From positions 2,824,134-2,888,133 of the forward strand of contig DDFJ01000004.1 of the NCBI GenBank assembly GCA_002337125.1: a DNA stretch of 64,000 nt, given 5' to 3'. This document shows positions 53,305-61,979 of the stretch, in pieces; position 1 is the stretch's first letter; each line of letters opens with the position of its first letter. The notes beneath the pieces were generated by a model. That model did not search any database and was not told where the DNA came from. It was given only the letters and a program-made list of their open reading frames with translations. The position numbers were made by a program, and so were the translations under genes. The stretch is from Chitinophagaceae bacterium UBA1931 (GTDB lineage: Bacteria > Bacteroidota > Bacteroidia > Chitinophagales > Chitinophagaceae).

Positions 53305-53856
53305 ATGTATCTCTATCTTAAAGCTATTCACATCATTTTTGTTGTAACATGGTTTGCAGGGTTGTTTTACTTTCCACGCTTGTTTATCTACAATATTGAA
53401 GCCGGCGAAAAACCAGAACCTGCAAAAACTGCTTTACGTGAACAATTCAATTTAATGATGAAGCGCCTCTGGTATGGCATTACATGGCCTTCAGCTATAC
53501 TTACACTCATCTTTGGAATATGGGTATTATTGGCAAGCGGCTATGCTTATATCCTTTTCGAACCGGGGGGAAGATGGATGCTCATCAAGGTTATTTTTGT
53601 AATTGGTTTATACCTCTACCATTTTTCGCTGCACAAAATATTTAAGCAGCAGATCAATGGTGTATTCAAATATACTTCTCAGCAAATCCGCATCTGGAAT
53701 GAAGTGGCAACTATTTTCTTGGTAACAATTGTAATGCTGGTGGTGGTGAAGCAAAACCTCAGTGCTTTATGGGGTTTCATTGGTCTGCTTCTGTTCATTG
53801 TATTATTGATGAGCGCTATTAAGGTTTACAAACTTATCCGCACAAAAAAGTCATAA
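53305..53856 (+). CDS. hemJ: HemJ-like protoporphyrinogen oxidase (CopD/UPF0093 family)
   Basis: A 183-residue membrane protein with four or five helices, of the UPF0093/HemJ family that oxidises protoporphyrinogen IX where HemG and HemY are absent. The conserved histidine is H9 in YLKAIHIIFVVTWFAGLFYFPRLFIY and the conserved lysine K95 in GGRWMLIKVIFV. Its place right after hemH in an otherwise complete heme locus without hemG or hemY supports this role; from sequence alone CopD-like is equally possible. Confidence 0.8.
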   Translation: MYLYLKAIHIIFVVTWFAGLFYFPRLFIYNIEAGEKPEPAKTALREQFNLMMKRLWYGITWPSAILTLIFGIWVLLASGYAYILFEPGGRWMLIKVIFVIGLYLYHFSLHKIFKQQINGVFKYTSQQIRIWNEVATIFLVTIVMLVVVKQNLSALWGFIGLLLFIVLLMSAIKVYKLIRTKKS

Positions 53857-53950
53857 AGCAACGCCTGGGCTTATTTACAAAATTTGACAACTGGTTAATT
53901 GTTTTCTTTGAATATTCATTAGTTTTAGTTTCTAAACAATAACCATTCAA

Positions 53951-54325
53951 ATGAAGAAAGTATTATTCTTTGCTGTTGTTCTTGCAGCGATAGTTGTGTC
54001 TTGTTCACGAAAATCTGCTCCCCAATCTGCCGAAGGTACCGGCGCTGCAACAGAAAAAAAAGCGCCTGTTGTTGCGGTAACAAAGTTTGAAACTTCTGTA
54101 AAATCATTAATTACTACAAAGTGCGCCCCTTGTCATGTTCCTTCTGCCGGAGGTAAAAAAGTAGCACTTGATAATTTACAGGATGCACAAAAATGGGCTG
54201 ATGAAATTGTAAAACGTATACAGTTGAATCCTGGTGAAAGAGGCTTTATGCCATTCAAAAATCCCAAGCTTTCTGATGAAGAAATAGCTGTGTTCAAGAA
54301 ATGGGTGAAAGACGGAATGAATTAA
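53951..54325 (+). CDS. Small c-type cytochrome lipoprotein
   Basis: A 124-residue lipoprotein: signal KKVLFFAVVLAAIVVSC with lipobox VVSC (C18), a low-complexity linker, then one heme c site CAPCH (C57-CH61) and a C-terminal helix with MPFKNPKLSDEEIAVFKKW, the methionine being the likely second iron ligand. It resembles the short planctomycete-type or DUF1924-like cytochromes used in extracellular electron transfer or oxidase delivery. Its location downstream of hemJ-like is suggestive for heme use but not proof of a functional link. Confidence 0.85.
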   Translation: MKKVLFFAVVLAAIVVSCSRKSAPQSAEGTGAATEKKAPVVAVTKFETSVKSLITTKCAPCHVPSAGGKKVALDNLQDAQKWADEIVKRIQLNPGERGFMPFKNPKLSDEEIAVFKKWVKDGMN

Positions 54326-54327
54326 TA

Positions 54328-54398
54328 ATTGAACATTGAGAATGGGGAATTGAAAATGTGTGATATACATGTTCAATTCCCCATTTTTATTTTCAACT
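54328..54398. repeat. Heptad inverted repeat between cytochrome and hemN genes
   Basis: Left units ATTGAAC, ATTGAGA, ATGGGGA, ATTGAAA (54328-54355); right arm (54371-54398) contains the inverse of ATGGGGA and ATTGAAC. The core ATGGGGAATTGAA pairs perfectly over 13 bases. The arms end directly beside the two stop codons. The hairpin could also work as a terminator for the converging genes, though there is no strong T-run. Confidence 0.6.
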
Positions 54399-55771
54399 CA
54401 AATTGCTTTACTGAACTGCGGTTTATTATTATGCTCCCTGTTTCGCTGAATGTATAAATCAAATGCACTGCAGATATTACGTATAAAATGACGACCTTTT
54501 GCAGTAACCTTCACTTCGTTTTCGTTCCATTCAACCAGTTCATCAGCTTCTAATTTTTTTAATTCAGGGAAACTGTATTCTTTCAAAACATCTTTGTCTT
54601 CTTCCCTGAAAACAGTGTTGCCCCTGCAGCTGATGTCAAGAATATATTTACGGAAATGCACATCTTCTTCATTGAGAAAATAACCCCTGAAAAGCGGTAA
54701 TTCATTTTTCTGAATGGCTTCGTAATATTCGTGAATGGATTTTTTGTTTTGCGCAAAAGCAATTCCAATATCGCTGATGCTTGAAACACCAAGCCCCAGA
54801 AGTATTTCAGTGTTTTGTGTTGTATAACCCATGAAGTTGCGGTGCAGTGTACCATTGTTCCAGGCTTTGTACAGTTCATCATTTACCAATGCAAAATGAT
54901 CCATACCAATGTCGGTATACCCCGCATTCGTCAGCAGTTCTTTTCCTTTCAGGTATAACTTCAGTTTATCATCAGGCGAAGGCAGGTCATTTTCATCAAA
55001 CAAACGCTGACCCCTGCTTGTCCAGGGTACATGTGCATAGCTGTAAAATGCAATCCTGTCGGGCTGCAGTTCCAGCACCTGTTCAAATGTTCTGGTAATG
55101 GTTTCCAGTGTTTGTTTGGGTAAACCATAAATGAGATCGTAGTTCACCGATTCGTAACCAATTTCCCTTGCATCGGTAGTTGCACGCTTTACGTTTTCCA
55201 AAGGCTGAAGGCGGTTGATGATGCGCTGCACTTCAGGATCATTATCCTGCACACCATAACTTACACGCCTGAAACCAAGATCATAAAGTGTTTGCAGGTG
55301 TTCACGGGTGGTATTGTTGGGATGACCTTCCACACTAAACTCATGCTGCGGATGGATCACTGAACGGTCGAAAATATAGCTGATAAAACGCTTGAGGTTT
55401 GCGGGCGAAAAGAAAGTAGGTGTACCACCGCCGAGGTGCATTTCCCTGATCACCGGTTTTTCATCAAACAGCGACAGGTACATGTCAAATTCCTTTTCAA
55501 TTATTGCCAGGTATTCATCCTCCACATCGTGGTTTGTGGTGATTTTTTTATTGCAACCGCAATAGGTACAAAGCGATTCGCAGAAAGGCAGGTGAATGTA
55601 CAGGCTGATCCCTTCCTTGCTGTTATGAATACGGAACTGCTGCTGGAGCAAATCCTTAAAACGGGCAACATCAAGACCTTCTTTCCACACAGGTACAGTT
55701 GGGTAACTGGTGTACCTCGGTACCGGGAGATTGTATTTTTCGACTAAATTTTTATCAATAAAACCGTTCAT
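54398..55771 (-). CDS. hemN: Oxygen-independent coproporphyrinogen-III dehydrogenase
   Basis: HemN is the radical SAM enzyme that does anaerobically what HemF does with oxygen. In the 457-residue protein the cluster cysteines are C64, C68, C71 with C73 next (LPFCESLCTYCGC), preceded by the conserved Y58. GGGTPTFF, YGVQDNDPEVQ, YDLIYGLPKQ and the C-terminal HemN domain follow. The C-x3-C-x2-C-x-C motif and length mark true HemN, not the HemW chaperone. A near-consensus CACCTTTG lies in front of the gene. Confidence 0.95.
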   Translation of the reverse strand: MNGFIDKNLVEKYNLPVPRYTSYPTVPVWKEGLDVARFKDLLQQQFRIHNSKEGISLYIHLPFCESLCTYCGCNKKITTNHDVEDEYLAIIEKEFDMYLSLFDEKPVIREMHLGGGTPTFFSPANLKRFISYIFDRSVIHPQHEFSVEGHPNNTTREHLQTLYDLGFRRVSYGVQDNDPEVQRIINRLQPLENVKRATTDAREIGYESVNYDLIYGLPKQTLETITRTFEQVLELQPDRIAFYSYAHVPWTSRGQRLFDENDLPSPDDKLKLYLKGKELLTNAGYTDIGMDHFALVNDELYKAWNNGTLHRNFMGYTTQNTEILLGLGVSSISDIGIAFAQNKKSIHEYYEAIQKNELPLFRGYFLNEEDVHFRKYILDISCRGNTVFREEDKDVLKEYSFPELKKLEADELVEWNENEVKVTAKGRHFIRNICSAFDLYIQRNREHNNKPQFSKAI

Positions 55772-55872
55772 GGCTGCAAAGGTGCAGGGTTTTGCTGTTT
55801 GAAAAGGCTGATCTTAAAATGCTGACAGAATATTTACTTTAAGCGGCCGCTCTTTCACTTTTGACTTTATAT

Positions 55873-55880
55873 TACCTTTG
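55873..55880 (+). promoter_or_regulatory. -7 promoter element TACCTTTG before ileS
   Basis: A perfect TAnnTTTG followed by CAAC, 32 bases before the ileS ATG; GGAG at 55902 is a fair ribosome-binding site. Confidence 0.5.
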
Positions 55881-55911
55881 CAACCTTTAAAAATCAAGAC
55901 AGGAGCGAACT

Positions 55912-58900
55912 ATGAGTGTTAAGTACAGAGAATTTTCGCAGTTGAATTTACCCTCTATTGAACAGGAAATACTGGCCAAATGGGATGCTGAACAGGCTTT
56001 TGAAAAAAGTATTGAAGTGCGTGAAGGTGCTGAGCCTTTTGTGTTTTACGAAGGTCCGCCCAGCGCTAACGGTATGCCCGGCATTCACCACGTTATTTCC
56101 CGCACACTCAAAGATCTTGTCTGCCGCTACAAAACCATGAAAGGTTTCAAAGTCAGCCGCAAGGGCGGATGGGATACACATGGTTTGCCTATTGAACTGG
56201 GCGTTGAAAAAGAACTCGGCATTACCAAAGAAGATATTGGTGTGAAAATTTCGGTGGAAGAATACAACCGCAAATGCCGTGAAGCTGTACTTCGCTACAA
56301 AGACAAGTGGGATGATATTACAAAGAAGATGGGATATTGGGTTGATCTCAACGATCCATACATCACCTTCAAGAATGAATACATTGAAACACTCTGGTGG
56401 TTGCTGAAGCAACTGTACAACAAAGGACTGTTATATCAAAGCGTCAGCATTCAGCCTTATTCTCCAGCTGCAGGTACAGGTTTAAGTTCGCATGAATTAA
56501 ACCAGCCCGGCACTTATAAGGATGTAAAAGATACTTCGGCTGTGGCTATGTTTAAGGCAGTAAAGAATGAAAGAAGCCAGTTTTTGTTTGATGCTGCAAA
56601 AAGCGAAGAAGTATTTTTCCTTGCATGGACAACCACTCCGTGGACGCTTCCTTCTAACCTTGGTTTAACTGTTGGGCCAAACATTGATTATGTACTGGTA
56701 AAAACATTCAACCCATACAGCGGCAAACCTTGTGCAGTTGTATTGGCAAAAGCATTGCTGCATAAATATTTTCCTGAACACCTTGATGAATTTGAAGAAG
56801 GCGGTTCGTTATACGAAGCCATCAACAATTGGTTCAATCACGATAGTGATGAATTCCTGATTGGTAATAGTGCAGAACTGAAAGTGGCTTTTGATGCGCA
56901 GATTAAAAAGAAACAACTTCCTTACAAAATAGTTGCTTCATTTAAAGGAACTGATATTGAAGAATGCCGTTATGAGCAACTGATGGCTTACGAAGCAAAC
57001 AAAGAAACTGGTGGAGATTCTTTCCGTGTAATAACTGGCGATTTTGTTACTACTGAAGATGGTACAGGTATCGTTCACACTGCTCCTGCATTTGGTGCAG
57101 ATGACTATAAAGTTGGAAAGAAATTCGGCATTGGTATTTTAACCATGGTTGACCGTGAAGGAAAGTTTGTAGATGGGTTAGGTGAGTTCAGCAACCGGTA
57201 TGTAAAGAATTACAAAGACGATCCGAATTATGAAGATGTAAACGTTGATATCTCTGTTAAACTCAAAAAAGAAAACAGGGCATTCAAAGTTGAGAAATAC
57301 GAACACAGCTATCCGCATTGCTGGAGAACAGATAAACCCGTATTGTACTATCCGTTAGATGCATGGTTCATCAAAACAACCGAAATCAAAGACCGGATGG
57401 TGGAATTAAATAAAACCATCAACTGGAAACCTAAATCAACCGGCGAAGGCCGCTTTGGCAACTGGTTGGAAAATATGGTTGACTGGAACCTCAGCCGTTC
57501 ACGTTTCTGGGGAACTCCGCTTCCTGTTTGGAGAACAGAAGATGGATCAGAAGAAATCTGCATTGGTACAATTGAAGAACTGAAAGCAGAAGCGGAAAAA
57601 GCAGATAAGGCACTTGGTACAAACAATGCTCGTCTTACCGGCAATGATCTTGATCTGCACAAACCTTATGTTGATGAATATGTATTGGTGAGCAACAGCG
57701 GTAAACCAATGAAACGTGTTCCCGATCTTATTGATGTTTGGTTTGATAGTGGCGCTATGCCTTACGCACAATGGGGACTTGATTATGAAAAAGTGAAGAA
57801 GGGCGAGAAATATCCGTTTAAACTTCCAGCAGGTGTTGAAAAATTTGAAGATTTGTATCCTGCAAGTTTTATCTGCGAAGGTGTTGACCAGACAAGAGGC
57901 TGGTTCTACACATTACATTCCATCGCATCACTGGTGTACGATAGTGTGGCTTACAAAACTGTTGTAAGTAATGGATTGGTGCTTGATAAAGCAGGCAACA
58001 AAATGAGTAAGCGTTTGGGAAATGTGGTTGATCCGTTTGAAACAATTGGAAAGTTTGGTGCCGATGCCACACGCTGGTACCTCATCACCAATGCATCTCC
58101 CTGGGATAACCTGAAATTTGATATTGAAGGAATCAAAGAAGTTCAGCGTAAATTCTTTGGTACGCTTTACAACACATATCAGTTCTTTGCTCTTTATGCA
58201 AATGTGGATGGATTCCATTTTGCTGAGCCCGATATTCCGCTGGAAGAGCGTCCTGAAATTGACCGCTGGATTTTGTCCTCACTTCATACATTGGTGAAGG
58301 ATGTAAATGCCGCAATGGATGATTACGAACCTACACAGGCCGGCAGGTTAATTGAAGAATTTGTTGATGAACATCTGAGCAACTGGTATGTACGTCTTTG
58401 CCGCCGCCGTTTCTGGAAAGGTGAATATGAGCAGGATAAAATCAGCGCATACCAAACATTGTATGAATGTATTGAAACCGTGGTTCGCTTAATGGCTCCT
58501 GTTTCTCCATTCTTCAGCGATGCTGTATTCCGTAATTTGAATGAGGCAACAAAACATTTTGATTCACAATCTGTACATCATGTTGATTTTCCTGTTGCAA
58601 ACGAAGCATATATTGATAAGGCTTTGGAAGAAAGAATGCAGCTGGCACAGGATGCATCATCATTAGTGCTTTCATTGCGTAAGAAAGTAAACATCAAGGT
58701 TCGTCAGCCATTACAGAAAGTGATGATTCCGGTTTTGAGTGCTTCAATGAAAGAGCAGTTTATGAAAGTGGAAGATATTATCAAGAGTGAAGTGAATGTG
58801 AAGGAAATTGAATATCTCACACCCGATAATTCGTTCATCAAAAAGAAGATTAAACCCAACTTTGTTGCCCTTGGTAAAAAGCTTGGGCCAAAGATGAAAG

Positions 58901-59367
58901 CTGTGTCTGCAGCCCTTGCACAGTTCACACAGGAGCAGATTAACCAGTTTGAAAAGGAAACTGTTTATAACCTGTTGATAGATAATGAAACCGTTCCTTT
59001 ATATTTGACAGATGTTGAAATTTTGAGCGAAGATGTACCCGGCTGGATGGTAACAAACAAAGGAGCCGTTACAGTAGCGCTGGATGTAACCATTACCCCT
59101 GAACTTCTGAATGAAGGAAATGCGAGGGAAATTGTGAACCGCATCCAGAAAATCCGCAAGGAGAGCGGGTTTGAGTTGACCGACAGGATTGCTGTTGAGG
59201 TATCTGACAATGAAACCCTCAGCCCTTCCATCACTCAATTTAAATCCTATATTTGCGCCGAAATTTTGGCAGACGATCTTGACCTGGTGCCAGGCCTGAG
59301 CAACGGTACTGATGTTGAGGTTAATGACATAACGATCAAAATTAATGTATCTAAAAAAGGAGGATAG
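55912..59367 (+). CDS. ileS: Isoleucine--tRNA ligase
   Basis: A 1151-residue class I synthetase. The HIGH-like motif is GIHH at 57-60 in GMPGIHHVISRTLKDLV, KMSKR is at 697-701 in AGNKMSKRLGN, the CP1 editing domain spans about 200-460 (TTPWTLPSNLGL) and the anticodon-binding domain follows. The long form, without a C-terminal zinc finger of the E. coli type, is the usual one in Bacteroidota. Promoter element at 55873; the next gene starts right behind it. Confidence 0.95.
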   Translation: MSVKYREFSQLNLPSIEQEILAKWDAEQAFEKSIEVREGAEPFVFYEGPPSANGMPGIHHVISRTLKDLVCRYKTMKGFKVSRKGGWDTHGLPIELGVEKELGITKEDIGVKISVEEYNRKCREAVLRYKDKWDDITKKMGYWVDLNDPYITFKNEYIETLWWLLKQLYNKGLLYQSVSIQPYSPAAGTGLSSHELNQPGTYKDVKDTSAVAMFKAVKNERSQFLFDAAKSEEVFFLAWTTTPWTLPSNLGLTVGPNIDYVLVKTFNPYSGKPCAVVLAKALLHKYFPEHLDEFEEGGSLYEAINNWFNHDSDEFLIGNSAELKVAFDAQIKKKQLPYKIVASFKGTDIEECRYEQLMAYEANKETGGDSFRVITGDFVTTEDGTGIVHTAPAFGADDYKVGKKFGIGILTMVDREGKFVDGLGEFSNRYVKNYKDDPNYEDVNVDISVKLKKENRAFKVEKYEHSYPHCWRTDKPVLYYPLDAWFIKTTEIKDRMVELNKTINWKPKSTGEGRFGNWLENMVDWNLSRSRFWGTPLPVWRTEDGSEEICIGTIEELKAEAEKADKALGTNNARLTGNDLDLHKPYVDEYVLVSNSGKPMKRVPDLIDVWFDSGAMPYAQWGLDYEKVKKGEKYPFKLPAGVEKFEDLYPASFICEGVDQTRGWFYTLHSIASLVYDSVAYKTVVSNGLVLDKAGNKMSKRLGNVVDPFETIGKFGADATRWYLITNASPWDNLKFDIEGIKEVQRKFFGTLYNTYQFFALYANVDGFHFAEPDIPLEERPEIDRWILSSLHTLVKDVNAAMDDYEPTQAGRLIEEFVDEHLSNWYVRLCRRRFWKGEYEQDKISAYQTLYECIETVVRLMAPVSPFFSDAVFRNLNEATKHFDSQSVHHVDFPVANEAYIDKALEERMQLAQDASSLVLSLRKKVNIKVRQPLQKVMIPVLSASMKEQFMKVEDIIKSEVNVKEIEYLTPDNSFIKKKIKPNFVALGKKLGPKMKAVSAALAQFTQEQINQFEKETVYNLLIDNETVPLYLTDVEILSEDVPGWMVTNKGAVTVALDVTITPELLNEGNAREIVNRIQKIRKESGFELTDRIAVEVSDNETLSPSITQFKSYICAEILADDLDLVPGLSNGTDVEVNDITIKINVSKKGG
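59355..59363 (+). promoter_or_regulatory. Strong Shine-Dalgarno inside ileS end
   Basis: AAAGGAGGA at 59355-59363, six bases before ATG 59369. Such a full-length site is unusual in Bacteroidota; it overlaps the last codons of ileS and gives the downstream gene its start. Confidence 0.7.
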
Positions 59368-59368
59368 A

Positions 59369-60235
59369 ATGGCAACAAAAAAGAAAGCAGCAAAACCTGC
59401 TCCTAAAAAGGCCTCAAAGCCTGCTCCTAAAAAACCGGCAAAACCTGCTGCAAAAAAGCCAGCTCCTAAACCTGCTGCCAAAAAAGCAGGGAAAGCGGTT
59501 GCAAAGCCTGTAGCTAAAAAAGCGGCTCCTAAAAAAGCTGCACCTAAGCCAGCACCAAAAAAGGCAGTTAAGCCTGTTGCAAAACCAATTGTAAAGAAAC
59601 AAGAAGTGAAGAAACCTGAAGTAAAGAAACCAGCGCCGGCACCAGCTAAGCCTGAAGTTCATGGCGCTATTAAACCAACCGTTAAACAAGCAATTAAAGA
59701 TTTGAAAAAAGAAGCAAAAAAGCCTGCTCCGGTTAAGGAGGTGAAACCCATAAAAACTTCGGTTTCAACTTCTGTGCGTTATCAGCCCGATTTTACAAAA
59801 TCGGTACTCGACAAAGTGGAAGAAGAAAAACCGCAAGGTCCTTTAGTTCGTTACAGTGATGCAGAACTGGTTGAGTTTAAAGAACTCATTCAGCGTAAAC
59901 TGGAATCAGCTAAAAAAGAGCTTAATTATTTACAAGGTTTAATTACACGTAAAGATGATATGGGTGGTGATGGCGACGAAGGTCGTTATATGACAATGGA
60001 AGATGGCAGTGTAAGTATGGAACGTGAACAACTGAGCCAGATGGCCAGCCGCCAGATTACTTACATCGATCACCTGGAAAAAGCATTGATGCGTATTGAA
60101 AATAAAACCTACGGTATTTGCCGTGTAACAGGTAAGTTGATTGACAAGGCCCGCCTGCGTGCTGTTCCTCATGCCACATTAAGCATGGAAGCAAAAACAG
60201 GTATGGTTAAAGGCCCTCAATCTGTTGGGGAATAA
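59369..60235 (+). CDS. DksA/TraR-like protein with lysine-alanine-proline-rich N-terminus
   Basis: A 288-residue protein from ATG 59369. The first 150 residues or so are almost entirely lysine, alanine and proline in repeats of AAKPAPKK type, like histone H1 or a nucleoid tail. The C-terminal 120 residues are a DksA/TraR coiled-coil-plus-finger region (LVEFKELIQRKLESAKKELNYLQ...TYGICRVTGKLI). Only one cysteine of the four-cysteine zinc finger remains (C in YGICRVTGK), so zinc binding by the classical site is lost, as in other Bacteroidota homologues. It is tightly downstream of ileS; an RNA polymerase or nucleoid role is likely. Confidence 0.82.
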   Translation: MATKKKAAKPAPKKASKPAPKKPAKPAAKKPAPKPAAKKAGKAVAKPVAKKAAPKKAAPKPAPKKAVKPVAKPIVKKQEVKKPEVKKPAPAPAKPEVHGAIKPTVKQAIKDLKKEAKKPAPVKEVKPIKTSVSTSVRYQPDFTKSVLDKVEEEKPQGPLVRYSDAELVEFKELIQRKLESAKKELNYLQGLITRKDDMGGDGDEGRYMTMEDGSVSMEREQLSQMASRQITYIDHLEKALMRIENKTYGICRVTGKLIDKARLRAVPHATLSMEAKTGMVKGPQSVGE

Positions 60236-60257
60236 GTCAATAATCAAATTATAATAG

Positions 60258-60280
60258 AAATCCCGCCTTGTGCGGGATTT
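60258..60280 (+). terminator. Intrinsic terminator of DksA-like gene
   Basis: AAATCCCGC (60258-60266) pairs with GCGGGATTT (60272-60280), loop of five bases, followed by T-run. Confidence 0.85.
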
Positions 60281-60308
60281 TTTCATTTCAAAAAAGTTCA
60301 GGCAATAA

Positions 60309-60333
60309 AAAATCCCTTCATTGAAGGGATTTT
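60309..60333 (-). terminator. Intrinsic terminator of RRM gene
   Basis: AAAATCCCTTCA (60309-60320) pairs with TGAAGGGATTTT (60322-60333); on the minus strand followed by TTTTTTATT. It lies 24 bases after the RRM gene stop. Confidence 0.75.
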
Positions 60334-60356
60334 AATGTATTTGACGATTTAGCCGA

Positions 60357-60734
60357 TTAATAGTCTTTTGAATAACCGCCGCCGCCTTTGTAGCCGCCGC
60401 CGCCACCACGGTAGCCACCGCCGCCGCCACCTTTACGGAAGCCGCCACCGCCGCCGCCGCCAAAGCTGCGTTTCTTGAAACCGCCATCATCTTTTTTAGG
60501 CTGGGCTTCATTCACTACAATCTTACGTCCCTGAACGTCTGTATCGTTCAGTTGGCTGATTGCAGCCTGGGCTTCATCCGCATTCTCCATTTCCACAAAA
60601 GCAAATCCCTTGCTGCGGCCGGAGAACTTGTCGGTTAAAATCTTGGCAGAGCTAACTGTGCCAAATTGTTCAAATAATGCAGCGAGGTCTTCGTTTGTCA
60701 TAGACCAAGCCAGGTTTCCTACGTAAATGTTCAC
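60357..60734 (-). CDS. Glycine-rich RNA-binding protein (RRM)
   Basis: A single RNA-recognition-motif protein of 125 residues, of the cold-inducible glycine-rich type seen in Bacteroidota and cyanobacteria. RNP2 is IYVGNL (3-8) and RNP1 KGFAFVEM (42-49); the C-terminal 40 residues are nearly all glycine with a few tyrosines and arginines. The start is GTG at 60734 (NIYVGNL follows); the longer frame with an ATG at 60779 adds a non-conserved hydrophobic piece. The 250-base upstream gap may include a long leader (see the 60735-60985 entry). Confidence 0.9.
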   Translation of the reverse strand: MNIYVGNLAWSMTNEDLAALFEQFGTVSSAKILTDKFSGRSKGFAFVEMENADEAQAAISQLNDTDVQGRKIVVNEAQPKKDDGGFKKRSFGGGGGGGFRKGGGGGGYRGGGGGYKGGGGYSKDY

Positions 60735-60985
60735 AAGAAAAAAATTAAAAACAAAAGAATCATGAACCAGGAAAAGCAACTGAAAACCGCAGGAAACTGA
60801 TCAGAAAGAAAAGCACCAAAAGGCTCAGAAAGCAATGAACTGAATTCACATTAACATAGTAAAGATAATGATTTTGGTCAAAGTTGCGCCTGTTTCTCAG
60901 AAATCGTGTTTTTGCGTAAAATTGCGCTGTTTCTGGCCGGTTCATTGTTCGCCTAATTGGCTACTTTTGGCAAAATTCAGCTTTA
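60735..60985. promoter_or_regulatory. Divergent gap with possible long leader of the RRM gene
   Basis: The gap has no gene. On the minus strand TATCTTTA near 60863 differs by one base from the consensus -7 element and would give the RRM gene a leader of about 120 bases, as cold-shock type genes often have. On the plus strand the perfect -7 element of the glycosyltransferase gene lies near the end. Confidence 0.35.
60962..60969 (+). promoter_or_regulatory. -7 promoter element TACTTTTG before glycosyltransferase
   Basis: A perfect TAnnTTTG 16 bases before the ATG at 60986; short leader of about 10 bases. Confidence 0.5.
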
Positions 60986-61972
60986 ATGCATGTTGTGATT
61001 GTAAACCCATCCGTTATTCCAGCTTTTAAGTACGGTGGAACTGAAAGAGTAATCTGGTATTTGGGAAAAGAACTTGTAAAAAAAGGACATAAGGTTAGTT
61101 TTCTTGTAAACGCAGGTTCGTATTGCGACTTTGCTGAAGTAATTCCAATTAATCCTGCAAAAAAAATAGCTGAACAAATTCCTGCTGAAGCAGACTTTGT
61201 GCATTTTAATGTTTTTCCTGATGCTCCTGTTTCTATTCCTTACCTCATCACTATGCATGGTAACATTAATGAACAACGTGAACTGGATTTGAATACTGTT
61301 TTCATCTCAGAAAATCATGCAGAAAGATATGGTTCAACTACGTTTGTTCATAATGGTCTTGACTGGAATGATTATGGTGTTCCCGATTTAAAGAATAACC
61401 GTAAAGCTTTTCATTTTATAGGTAAAGCAGCATGGCGGGTTAAAAATGTAAAGGGAGCAATTCGTGTTATTCAGTTAACAAAAAAGGAACAGCTAATGGT
61501 TTTAGGTGGTAACAGACTTAACATTAGCATGGGCTTCAGGTTTACAACCAGCCTGCGTACAAAGTTTTACGGAATGGTTGGAGGCGAAGAAAAAAATAAA
61601 CTGGTTAATGCATCAAAGGGATTAATATTTCCTGTTTTGTGGCATGAGCCTTTTGGACTTGCACTTATTGAAAGTTTATATTTTGGTTGTCCTGTTTTTG
61701 GAACACCTTATGGATCTCTTCCTGAAATTGTAACAAATGAGTATGGATTCCTTTCAAACAGTGCTTCCTCATTGGCAGTTGCAGTAGAAAATGCAGATAG
61801 TTTTTCACGAAAGCATTGCCATGAATATGCAGTTGAAAAATTCAATTCACAAAAAATGGCAGAAGCATATTTGATGCTTTATGAAAAGAGATTGAATGGT
61901 GAAATGCTCAACAACAAAGCACCTTTACTTCTAAAACCGCAGCAGGAAAAATTTCTTGAATGGAAACAATAA
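60986..61972 (+). CDS. Glycosyltransferase family 4 protein
   Basis: A 328-residue GT-B glycosyltransferase. The N-terminal acceptor-binding half has PAFKYGGTERVIWYLGKELVKKGHKV; the C-terminal donor half has the retaining GT4 motif WHEPFGLALIESLYFGCPVFGTPYG (E-x7-E). Donor and acceptor unknown. It is short for GT4 (typical length is 350-400), but both halves are complete. It converges on the ABC exporter gene, 7 bases away. Confidence 0.88.
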   Translation: MHVVIVNPSVIPAFKYGGTERVIWYLGKELVKKGHKVSFLVNAGSYCDFAEVIPINPAKKIAEQIPAEADFVHFNVFPDAPVSIPYLITMHGNINEQRELDLNTVFISENHAERYGSTTFVHNGLDWNDYGVPDLKNNRKAFHFIGKAAWRVKNVKGAIRVIQLTKKEQLMVLGGNRLNISMGFRFTTSLRTKFYGMVGGEEKNKLVNASKGLIFPVLWHEPFGLALIESLYFGCPVFGTPYGSLPEIVTNEYGFLSNSASSLAVAVENADSFSRKHCHEYAVEKFNSQKMAEAYLMLYEKRLNGEMLNNKAPLLLKPQQEKFLEWKQ

Positions 61973-61979
61973 GCAGCAG

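Noticed and set aside
59380..59660. Long open frames on the minus strand opposite the lysine-alanine-proline repeat, and repeated AAAAAGC blocks
   Set aside because: The repeat codes in the plus frame for the tail of the DksA-like protein; the antisense frames are rich in phenylalanine and cysteine with no start or ribosome site, as expected from reading AAA/GCT repeats backwards.
60370..60470. Dense GCC/CCG trinucleotide runs that look like a microsatellite
   Set aside because: They encode the glycine-rich C-terminus of the RRM protein on the minus strand, which is typical of this family, so the repetition is explained by the protein.
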